DNA from: Clostridiales bacterium UBA1248
GTDB taxonomy: Bacteria; Bacillota; Clostridia; Oscillospirales; CAG-272
NCBI GenBank assembly: GCA_002308615.1
Contig: DBWC01000019.1
Coordinates: forward strand, 13,362 to 21,536
DNA: 8,175 nt
Direction of reading: 5' to 3'
Shown here: positions 1 to 5,713 of the stretch, piece by piece
Layout: each line of letters opens with the position of its first letter
Numbering within the stretch: the first letter of the stretch is position 1
Program-made: the position numbers and the translations under genes
The notes under the pieces: generated by a model
Told to the model about the DNA's origin: nothing
The model's input: the letters and a program-made list of their open reading frames with translations, nothing else
The model's database searches: none

Positions 1-2
1 CG

Positions 3-548
3 GCGTCCGCCTATGAAAACAAAAAAGTAACGATATGCGGAATGCTTACAAAATTTACCGTCAAAACTACAAAAAAAGGCGACGACATGGCGTTTATGAC
101 CGTTGAGGACAGATACGGAGAAATAGAAGTAATACTTTTCCCGAAAATATATGAGAAATTCCGCGCGTATATTTCATCATCAGATCCAATGTTCATAATA
201 GGAACCGTTACGAAACGCGTGGAGGAGGACGCAAAGCTCATCTGCGACGCCGTTTATCCTCTGATACCGGACGACAGATATACCGAAACTAAAAAAGCGG
301 ATGACGAAAAGATCGCTCCCAGGCGCAAAAAAATATACGTAAGAGTCCCGTCAACGGACAAAAACGTATATCCGGATATAGAACGCGTGCTTGCGCTCGC
401 GGCTATTTACGAAAGCGAAACGGCGTCCGACAAGCTGATCTTATACGGAGTGGACACGGGAAAATATTACGATCCGATCATCGTTGATATAACCGACGGA
501 CTGAAAAACGCGCTTATAAAACAGTGCGGAGAAGAAAACGTTCGCTGA
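3..548 (+). CDS. dnaE: DNA polymerase III subunit alpha, C-terminal fragment (5' end outside window)
   Basis: This is the 3' end of the replicative polymerase gene. The frame is open to the window edge, so the ATG at 42 is internal and only about 181 C-terminal residues are visible. They begin with the OB-fold domain: V-T-I-C-G at residues 9-13, then T-T-K-K-G-D-D-M-A-F (22-31), E-D-R-Y-G-E-I-E-V (35-43) and F-P (46-47). This is the hallmark tract of the DnaE OB-fold that contacts single-stranded DNA. A charged linker follows, then the small C-terminal domain starting near K-I-Y-V-R-V-P, which in this family is the region linked to clamp or partner binding. The polymerase and PHP domains lie upstream and cannot be assessed. 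TGA is at 546-548, and I see no convincing terminator after it. PolC is excluded because PolC has no such OB domain at its C-terminus. The assignment rests on motif recognition alone. Confidence 0.93.
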   Translation, partial: ASAYENKKVTICGMLTKFTVKTTKKGDDMAFMTVEDRYGEIEVILFPKIYEKFRAYISSSDPMFIIGTVTKRVEEDAKLICDAVYPLIPDDRYTETKKADDEKIAPRRKKIYVRVPSTDKNVYPDIERVLALAAIYESETASDKLILYGVDTGKYYDPIIVDITDGLKNALIKQCGEENVR

Positions 549-581
549 ATTACCTATTCATATAAAATTAAAATTAGATTG

Positions 582-610
582 TAGAAAAGCGCGCCGCGCG
601 GTGTTATAAT
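582..610 (+). promoter_or_regulatory. Putative sigma-A-type promoter of the PBP gene
   Basis: TATAAT lies at 605-610, preceded by TGT (602-604), which gives an extended -10. TAGAAA at 582-587 is a 4/6 match to the -35 with a 17-base spacer. Transcription would start near 617, leaving a leader of about 40-60 nt. A second TATAAT lies at 620-625 but has no usable -35. The spacer contains the GC-only palindrome listed separately. Confidence 0.6.
589..599. repeat. GC-only palindrome inside the PBP promoter spacer
   Basis: GCGCG (589-593) and CGCGC (595-599) form a perfect 5-bp inverted repeat around a single C. It lies between the putative -35 and -10 boxes in an otherwise very A+T-rich intergenic region. 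As RNA it could fold only as a 4-bp stem with a 3-nt loop, and no T-run follows, so it is not a convincing terminator of dnaE. A repressor-binding role is possible but is inference only. Confidence 0.35.
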
Positions 611-641
611 TTATAAAGTTATAATAAATTGCCTTGGCTTT

Positions 642-650
642 GGAGGTGAT
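642..650 (+). promoter_or_regulatory. Near-perfect Shine-Dalgarno that decides the PBP start
   Basis: GGAGGTGAT is a nine-base complement of the 16S rRNA 3' end. It sits 24 bases before the first in-frame canonical start (TTG 675), far too distant. It is 7 bases (counting from GGAGG) before an in-frame ATA at 654, the normal distance. No ATG, GTG or TTG in the PBP frame lies in between. The overlapping GTG at 646 hits TAA after three codons. The site therefore points to initiation at or near 654. Confidence 0.75.
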
Positions 651-674
651 ATCATAAATAAGTTCATAGAAGCT

Positions 675-3266
675 TTGAAAAAAGCGGTTTTGGCGGTATT
701 CGGATTTTTTTCAGACGTCACTGACAAAATAAAAGCGTTGAGAAAAAAAGCAAAAGAAAGACGTGCTAAGCGCGACGAGAAGAGAGGCTACCACATTTAC
801 TGGGGTAAGGCGATACGGCGCGTTTTGTCTCTTACGCTGCATTTTCTCATACGGCTTATATCATATATTTTCAACATCCTCATAACGGTCGTTATAATCG
901 GAGTTATAACGGCTGTCATATGCGGTATCGTTTTTGCCGTCTATCTGAAAAACAATATAGATCCAACGCTTGACGTCGACTATATGCGCACGGAGCAGGA
1001 CGGAACGACGAGATTCTACGTTTACGACGAAAACGGCGAGGAAGTCGAACTTGAAGAAGAACGTATACACGGCGGCGAAAACAGGATATGGGTACCGATA
1101 AGGGAGATACCGGATCACGTTATAGACGCGTATATAGCGATAGAGGACCACAGATTCTGGGACCACAAAGGCGTTGACTGGTACAGAACGCTCGGCGCCG
1201 TACAGAACTTTCTGATCCCGTCGGGATCTACGTTCGGCGGCTCGACCATAACTCAGCAGCTCGTCAAAAATATGACCGGAGACGACGATTACTCGATACA
1301 GAGAAAAGTGCAGGAGATATTCAGGGCGCTGTATCTTGAGCAGAAGCTGAACAAAAAAGAGATCCTTGAATATTATCTCAACACCGTTTACCTCTCCCAG
1401 GGCTGCTACGGTATAAAGACCGCAGCAAAGACTTATTTCGGAAAGGAAGTTTCCGAATTGACGCTCGCGGAGGGTGCGGCGCTCGCATCGATCGTAAAAT
1501 ATCCCACAAAATACGATCCTAAACAAAATCCGGAGTACAATCTCGAAAGACGCAACACCGTCTTAAAAACGATGTACTCTTACGGAAAGATAACGAAGGA
1601 AGAATTTGAGGAAGCCTGGGACGAACCGCTTAAGCTGTATACCGCGCCGAAGACGGAAAGCAGTACAACGGAATCCGGCGCGCACGTTTCATCGGACTAC
1701 GTTGACGCCGTCATAGAAGATCTGATCGAGGATATCATGGCGCAGAAGAACGTAACGCGTGAGATAGCGTCAAATCTCGTCTTCTCCGGCGGCTACAAGG
1801 TCTATATGTGCATGGATCAGAGAGTACAGAAGATACTTGAACAGTGCTATTTAGACGATTCGAATTTCAACGCGGAAGACGACAGATCTTTAGGTCCGGA
1901 ATATATTATCAAGCCGCAGTCGGCGATGGTCATCTGCGATCCGCAGACGGGCGACTGCGTGGCTCTGATAGGACGCAGATGGGCGAAAACGCAGAGCCGT
2001 ATATTCAACGTCGCCACACAGGCGAGAAGGTCGCCCGGCTCGTCTATCAAGCCTCTTTCAACGTACGGCCCTGCGCTTGAGCTCGGACTCATAACCTGGG
2101 GTTCCGTATTCGACGACACGCCCGTAACGATCGACGAGACCGGCAAAACGTGGCCGCGAAACGTTGACAACGAATACAGAGGTCTTGTGAATATAAAGTA
2201 CGCCGTCCAGGAATCTCTCAACACGGTCGCCGTAAAGGTAATGCAGAGAGTGACGGTGGAAAGATCTTATGAGTATCTTAAAAAACTCGGTATAACAAAC
2301 CTCGTTGAAAGCTATACGAATTCAAACGGCGTAACGATGTCCGACCTTGACATAGCTCCGCTTGCGCTGGGCGCCACGACGCTCGGTTTAACTGTCCGTG
2401 AAATGGCGAGCGCTTATACGACTTTCACAAACGGCGGCATACACAACAAATGCAGGCTGTATACAAAAGTCGTTGATTCGCAGGGCGAGGTAGTAATAGA
2501 TAACAAGCCCGAAAGCACGGTAGTCTTCAGCGCGGAGACGTGCACGATGATGACGATGCTCATGGAAAACGTCGTAAACGCAAAAGCCGATAAGCTTACA
2601 ATAGACGATATGACGGTCGCCGCGGGCAAGACCGGTACGTCAATGTACGAATACGACAGATGGTTCTGCGGCTTCACGCCGTATTACGTCGCGGCTGTAT
2701 GGTACGGCTTCTACGACAACACGCCGCTTCATAAATACTACGTAAACCCCGCTCTTGAAATATTCGACAGCGTAATGGTCAAGATCCATCAGAAGATGTA
2801 CGACGAAGCGAAAGCCGATGGCACGGAGCTTATAAAAGAGTTCCCGAAGTACGGAGACATAGTTGAAGTAACGATCTGCAAGGATTCCGGTCAGCTCTAT
2901 AACCCGGAAACGTGCGGCAGAGATCAGAGAGGCGGCAGAGCCGAGAAGGCATATTATATAAACGGCACACAGCCGACGACCTACTGCTCGCGTCACGTTG
3001 CGGTACATTTCTGTACTGAGAGCGGATTTATAGCAAACGAATACTGTCCGGAAACGACGGAGAGCATATTTGTGCTCGAGCTTGACCGAGACTTTGAACC
3101 GGGATCTGTCAAAATAACCGACGCAAAATATATGTACAGACCGGACGATACGCTTATCTGCACTCTGCACAATGAATTCTGGGTAGATACGGAAGAGCCT
3201 GAGGAAACGGAGCCGGAGACCGATACGGAAGAAGAAACCGATACAGAAGAAATAAAGAACGAATAA
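675..3266 (+). CDS. Class A penicillin-binding protein (GT51 glycosyltransferase plus transpeptidase, PBP1A/PonA type)
   Basis: Bifunctional murein synthase: it polymerises lipid II and cross-links the stem peptides outside the membrane. Numbering is from TTG 675 (863 aa). A basic cytoplasmic tail (1-50) leads into a hydrophobic signal-anchor (about 51-90). The GT51 domain shows E-D-H-R-F-W-D-H-K-G (catalytic Glu157), G-G-S-T-I-T-Q-Q (188-195), R-K-V-Q-E (second Glu214) and K-K-E-I-L-E-Y-Y-L-N. The transpeptidase has all three motifs: S-S-I-K (nucleophile Ser456), S-L-N (514-516) and K-T-G-T (652-655). The segment after it carries Cys735, 747, 771, 780 and 791, then an acidic Glu/Thr tail. 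The start is uncertain: the best Shine-Dalgarno fits an ATA codon at 654, which would add I-N-K-F-I-E-A at the N-terminus. It has its own promoter, and I see no clear terminator before the next gene. Confidence 0.95.
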   Translation: MKKAVLAVFGFFSDVTDKIKALRKKAKERRAKRDEKRGYHIYWGKAIRRVLSLTLHFLIRLISYIFNILITVVIIGVITAVICGIVFAVYLKNNIDPTLDVDYMRTEQDGTTRFYVYDENGEEVELEEERIHGGENRIWVPIREIPDHVIDAYIAIEDHRFWDHKGVDWYRTLGAVQNFLIPSGSTFGGSTITQQLVKNMTGDDDYSIQRKVQEIFRALYLEQKLNKKEILEYYLNTVYLSQGCYGIKTAAKTYFGKEVSELTLAEGAALASIVKYPTKYDPKQNPEYNLERRNTVLKTMYSYGKITKEEFEEAWDEPLKLYTAPKTESSTTESGAHVSSDYVDAVIEDLIEDIMAQKNVTREIASNLVFSGGYKVYMCMDQRVQKILEQCYLDDSNFNAEDDRSLGPEYIIKPQSAMVICDPQTGDCVALIGRRWAKTQSRIFNVATQARRSPGSSIKPLSTYGPALELGLITWGSVFDDTPVTIDETGKTWPRNVDNEYRGLVNIKYAVQESLNTVAVKVMQRVTVERSYEYLKKLGITNLVESYTNSNGVTMSDLDIAPLALGATTLGLTVREMASAYTTFTNGGIHNKCRLYTKVVDSQGEVVIDNKPESTVVFSAETCTMMTMLMENVVNAKADKLTIDDMTVAAGKTGTSMYEYDRWFCGFTPYYVAAVWYGFYDNTPLHKYYVNPALEIFDSVMVKIHQKMYDEAKADGTELIKEFPKYGDIVEVTICKDSGQLYNPETCGRDQRGGRAEKAYYINGTQPTTYCSRHVAVHFCTESGFIANEYCPETTESIFVLELDRDFEPGSVKITDAKYMYRPDDTLICTLHNEFWVDTEEPEETEPETDTEEETDTEEIKNE
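3216..3251 (+). repeat. 18-bp tandem repeat coding the PBP acidic tail
   Basis: Two adjacent 18-bp in-frame units (3216-3233 and 3234-3251) differ at two positions, both G-to-A. Each encodes E-T-D-T-E-E. Together with the preceding E-E-P-E-E-T-E-P stretch they form the negatively charged, probably disordered C-terminus of the PBP. Such in-frame units can expand or contract by slippage, so tail length may vary between strains. Confidence 0.8.
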
Positions 3267-3280
3267 ATAATATAATATAC

Positions 3281-3309
3281 TTGACTTTTTGATAAAATTG
3301 TTGTATAAT
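3281..3309 (+). promoter_or_regulatory. Strong sigma-A-type promoter of the lipoprotein gene
   Basis: TTGACT (3281-3286, 5/6 match) and TATAAT (3304-3309, 6/6) are separated by exactly 17 bases, the best promoter in the window. The predicted start is near 3316, giving a leader of about 40 nt before the ATG at 3356. The lipoprotein is therefore probably transcribed independently of the PBP gene, whose stop is only 14 bases upstream of the -35. Confidence 0.8.
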
Positions 3310-3337
3310 TATTTAAGAATGTACTTTGCATAATATC

Positions 3338-3344
3338 AGGAGGA
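3338..3344 (+). promoter_or_regulatory. Ribosome binding site deciding the lipoprotein start
   Basis: AGGAGGA is centred about 15 bases before ATG 3356 (11 bases between). This excludes the upstream in-frame TTG at 3326, which would place the Shine-Dalgarno inside the coding region and add ten residues before a normal signal peptide. Confidence 0.75.
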
Positions 3345-3355
3345 TTATTTCCCGT

Positions 3356-4273
3356 ATGAAAATCAAAAGAACGATAACGTTATTACTTGCCGCGGCTATG
3401 GTTTTAACGCTTGCCGCTTGCAACGTTGCAGGCAGTCTTTACAGCGATGATAACGCGTACGTTTCCGTTTACGTATACGGAGACAACGGAAAAACGATGT
3501 TGTCAAGCGACGCGGTCAGAGTAGCTCCGCTCGAAGCGGCGACCGATGAGGAAACTACCGAGGGAGGTCTTCTTACAGAAGACGCGGCTCGTCACCGCTA
3601 CCGCACAATGCCCACGGCAATGTATGCACTTGAGCTTTGCATAACGAATAAAGATAAAAACGCAGTCCTTCCGTCCGTTGTCGTTTCCCAGTTCAACGGT
3701 GAAGTAGAGTATTCTCTTGACAGCGTTCTCGGCACAACCGCCGGTAAAGCGTCAGGATCTAACGATATATACGAATGGGAATGCACCATAAACGGAGAAA
3801 AAGCGGACGCTTTCACCAAGAAGCTTGAGAATTACGATAAAGTCGTATTCTCGTTTGTTGAAAAAACGTACCGCACCTTCAACGTCGCTTTTGAAATAAA
3901 CGACGGAGAAATAACTCTTATACCTGAAACGAAATTCAGCGTCAACGGTGAAAAAGCCGAAATGAATATAGCAAACTATCTTAACAGCGATTATCTGAAC
4001 GATAAGGGAGAGCCGGTACAGCCTGTTAAAAACGCTCTCGGTATAACTTTATCGGAAGACGGTAAGCGCGTCGTCAAGATAGGCGATCTTGAAAACGATG
4101 AGGAACACCGCTGGATCTGCTACATAGGCGACGAGGAAGACGGTACCGTATCCGATCTTTCCGACACCGGGATCAGTGAAAGACTTACCATAAGCTTCGA
4201 CTACCGCGATATAACCACGGAAAATACCGGATCGCAGGATGAGACGGAAGAAGCAGAGGAAGAAGACGCCTGA
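3356..4273 (+). CDS. Secreted lipoprotein with two DUF4430-like repeats, function unknown
   Basis: The protein has 305 residues from ATG 3356. The N-terminus is a textbook lipoprotein signal: M-K-I-K-R, a hydrophobic core, then lipobox L-A-A-C with the lipidated Cys22, so the mature protein should be anchored on the outer face of the membrane. The mature part looks like two copies of one fold. The first (about 35-170) ends Y-E-W-E-C-T-I-N-G-E-K-A ... L-E-N-Y-D-K-V-V-F-S-F. The second (about 173-285) ends H-R-W-I-C-Y-I-G-D ... G-I-S-E-R-L-T-I-S-F-D-Y. The pattern 'aromatic-rich strand, short loop, later polar turn, hydrophobic strand' resembles the C-terminal half of DUF4430/transcobalamin-C-like domains, a ubiquitin-like beta-grasp fold common in clostridial surface proteins. 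The tail is acidic. Stops TGA and TAA are adjacent in frame. No enzyme motif is visible. The DUF4430 link is my reading of weak similarity; the lipoprotein call is firm. Confidence 0.85.
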   Translation: MKIKRTITLLLAAAMVLTLAACNVAGSLYSDDNAYVSVYVYGDNGKTMLSSDAVRVAPLEAATDEETTEGGLLTEDAARHRYRTMPTAMYALELCITNKDKNAVLPSVVVSQFNGEVEYSLDSVLGTTAGKASGSNDIYEWECTINGEKADAFTKKLENYDKVVFSFVEKTYRTFNVAFEINDGEITLIPETKFSVNGEKAEMNIANYLNSDYLNDKGEPVQPVKNALGITLSEDGKRVVKIGDLENDEEHRWICYIGDEEDGTVSDLSDTGISERLTISFDYRDITTENTGSQDETEEAEEEDA

Positions 4274-4291
4274 TAAAGCCGATAAAAAAAT

Positions 4292-4327
4292 AAGCTCGGA
4301 TTCGTTTCACCGGCCGGGCTTGTTTTT
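4292..4327 (+). terminator. Intrinsic terminator after the lipoprotein gene
   Basis: AAGCTCGG (4292-4299) pairs along all eight positions with CCGGGCTT (4314-4321), with one G-U wobble, around a 14-nt loop, and five T residues follow (4323-4327). An A-run at 4284-4290 precedes the stem. It starts 18 bases after the lipoprotein stop and ends 22 bases before nusB. No good promoter lies between it and nusB. Confidence 0.75.
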
Positions 4328-4349
4328 GAGTTAAAGAGGATGTAATATA

Positions 4350-4787
4350 ATGGAAGAAAACAGAAAAAACACATTTTCAAGAACAAAATTGCGTGAGCAG
4401 GCGTTCTGCCTTTTATACGGATATTCGCTTTACAAGCCGTCGGATGAGGAGCTTGACGATTATTACGTTACAGCGGTTCAGACGAACGGCTACGGCGACG
4501 AGCCGTATCTGAAAACCGTTTTTTACGGCGTTGTAAAAGGTGCAGACGAGCTTGACGGAATAATATCAAAGTATTCCGTAGGATGGAAGACGGAGCGTAT
4601 CTCCCGCGTATCGCTTGCGCTCATGCGTCTTTGCATTTATGAAAGCAAGTACGTAGAAGACGTTCCCGCCGCTGTCGCAATAAACGAGGCGGTGGAGCTG
4701 TGCAAAAAATACGATACGGAAAAAGCTCCGGCGTTTGTAAACGGTATTCTGAACGCCGCCTTAAAAGGCGAAGGACTGATGAAATGA
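4350..4787 (+). CDS. nusB: Transcription antitermination factor NusB
   Basis: NusB binds boxA RNA together with NusE (ribosomal protein S10) in the antitermination complex that keeps RNA polymerase processive on rRNA operons. At 145 residues it is full length for the family and all-helical. Recognisable tracts are R-T-K-L-R-E-Q-A-F-C-L-L-Y (11-23, the arginine-rich RNA-binding end), G-A-D-E-L-D-G-I-I (64-72), G-W-K-T-E-R-I-S-R-V-S-L-A-L-M-R (78-93), V-P-A-A-V-A-I-N-E-A-V-E-L-C-K-K-Y (105-121) and the C-terminal F-V-N-G-I-L-N (129-135). ATG 4350 follows AGAGGA (4335-4340) at a suitable distance. It is the first gene of a five-gene set, and its stop overlaps the next ATG (ATGA at 4784-4787), implying translational coupling. 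The upstream gene ends in a terminator, so the operon promoter is unclear: a weak site I cannot identify, or read-through. Confidence 0.95.
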   Translation: MEENRKNTFSRTKLREQAFCLLYGYSLYKPSDEELDDYYVTAVQTNGYGDEPYLKTVFYGVVKGADELDGIISKYSVGWKTERISRVSLALMRLCIYESKYVEDVPAAVAINEAVELCKKYDTEKAPAFVNGILNAALKGEGLMK

Positions 4788-5713
4788 GCGTTACCGTTTT
4801 AGGTATAGACACAAGCAATTACACAACGTCGCTGTCTGTATGCCGTGATGAAGAAATAGTACAGAACATAAAGCTGCCCGTCACCGTAAAAAGCGGCGGC
4901 GTGGGCGTGCGTCAGAACGACGCGGTGTTTTTGCATACGGTAAACCTACCAAAGGCGTATAAAATGCTCGATTGCGATCTTAAAAGCATAAACGCTGTAG
5001 GCTATAGCGACAGACCGAGAAACGCGGAAGGCTCGTATATGCCGTGCTTTTTATGCGGGCAGACCGCGGCGGCTCTTATATCCGAAACTCTTTGCGTACC
5101 GGTATATAAGAATTCACACCAGGAAGGGCATATAAAAGCAGCGGTATATTCTTCAAAAATGCCGGAGTGTGAAAGGTTTTACGCGTATCATTTATCGGGC
5201 GGCACGCTTGAACTTCTGGCGGTCACAGGCGACGGCAGCTCGTACAAATGCGATATAACGGGCAAAACTCTTGACGTTACGGCGGGGCAGATTATAGACC
5301 GCGCCGGCGTCATGCTCGGACTGTCGTTCCCGTGCGGCAAAGCGCTCGAAGAGCTTGCGGCAAAAAACACGGAAAAACTGCCTAAGATAAACGTATCCGT
5401 AAACGGATGCTGCTGCAATCTTTCCGGTTTGCAGAACAAAGCGGAAGAGCTTTTTAAAAACGGCGCACAGCCGCCGTTTATTTCGGCATACGTTATGGAA
5501 TTTATAAAAATAACAATAGATAAGATGACGGAAAACGTACTGAAAACAGAAAAGCTGCCTCTTTTATTTTCCGGCGGCGTTTCGTCAAACAAGTATTTAA
5601 AGAAGTATTTTACGGATAAATACGGCGCGTATTTCGCGGAGCCGGAATATTCCGCGGACAACGCGGCGGGGACGGCGCTTATTACGTATCAAAGGTTTGT
5701 GAATGGAAAATAA
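4784..5713 (+). CDS. TsaD/Kae1-family (M22 glycoprotease) paralog, role unknown
   Basis: The protein has 309 residues from ATG 4784, which overlaps the nusB stop and has AAGGA eight bases upstream. It has the ASKHA-type fold of TsaD, the enzyme that transfers threonylcarbamoyl to adenosine 37 of tRNA. Shared features are G-I-D-T-S (7-11), the metal-binding H-Q-E-G-H (His112, His116), S-G-G-T (138-141), G-L-S-F-P-C-G-K (179-186), L-S-G-L (213-216), S-G-G-V-S-S-N (263-269) and A-D-N (Asp292, the likely third metal ligand). It differs from canonical TsaD: shorter by about 30 residues, G-I-D-T-S-N-Y-T-T instead of the usual G-I-E-T-S-C-D-E-T, and a distinctive D-R-P-R ... S-Y-M-P stretch (76-87). 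It also has a Cys triplet (209-211). I therefore do not name it tsaD; a canonical copy is expected elsewhere in the genome. Its fixed position between nusB and xseA suggests a conserved but unassigned role. Confidence 0.85.
   Translation: MSVTVLGIDTSNYTTSLSVCRDEEIVQNIKLPVTVKSGGVGVRQNDAVFLHTVNLPKAYKMLDCDLKSINAVGYSDRPRNAEGSYMPCFLCGQTAAALISETLCVPVYKNSHQEGHIKAAVYSSKMPECERFYAYHLSGGTLELLAVTGDGSSYKCDITGKTLDVTAGQIIDRAGVMLGLSFPCGKALEELAAKNTEKLPKINVSVNGCCCNLSGLQNKAEELFKNGAQPPFISAYVMEFIKITIDKMTENVLKTEKLPLLFSGGVSSNKYLKKYFTDKYGAYFAEPEYSADNAAGTALITYQRFVNGK

Noticed and set aside
42..548. ATG 42 as the start of a free-standing OB-fold protein
   Set aside because: The frame is open upstream to base 3 and the residues before ATG 42 match the start of the DnaE OB domain, so it is an internal methionine.
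589..612. GC-rich hairpin after dnaE as an intrinsic terminator
   Set aside because: The foldable stem is only 4 bp with a 3-nt loop and no T-run follows; the position fits a promoter spacer better.
861..1526. Long open frame on the minus strand inside the PBP gene
   Set aside because: It lies entirely opposite a clearly coding gene with intact GT51 motifs, has no family features, and is rich in Arg/Tyr/Val as expected from the complement of this codon usage.
3326..3355. TTG 3326 as start of the lipoprotein
   Set aside because: It would place the AGGAGGA ribosome binding site inside the gene and add ten residues before a complete signal peptide starting at ATG 3356.
4346..4351. TATAAT box overlapping the nusB start codon
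   Set aside because: It has no -35 at a proper distance and would start transcription inside nusB, while a ribosome binding site upstream shows the message begins earlier.
4700..4783. Upstream start for the TsaD-like gene inside nusB
   Set aside because: The extra residues are basic and out-of-frame nusB sequence; ATG 4784 has a good ribosome binding site and starts directly before the conserved G-I-D-T-S loop.
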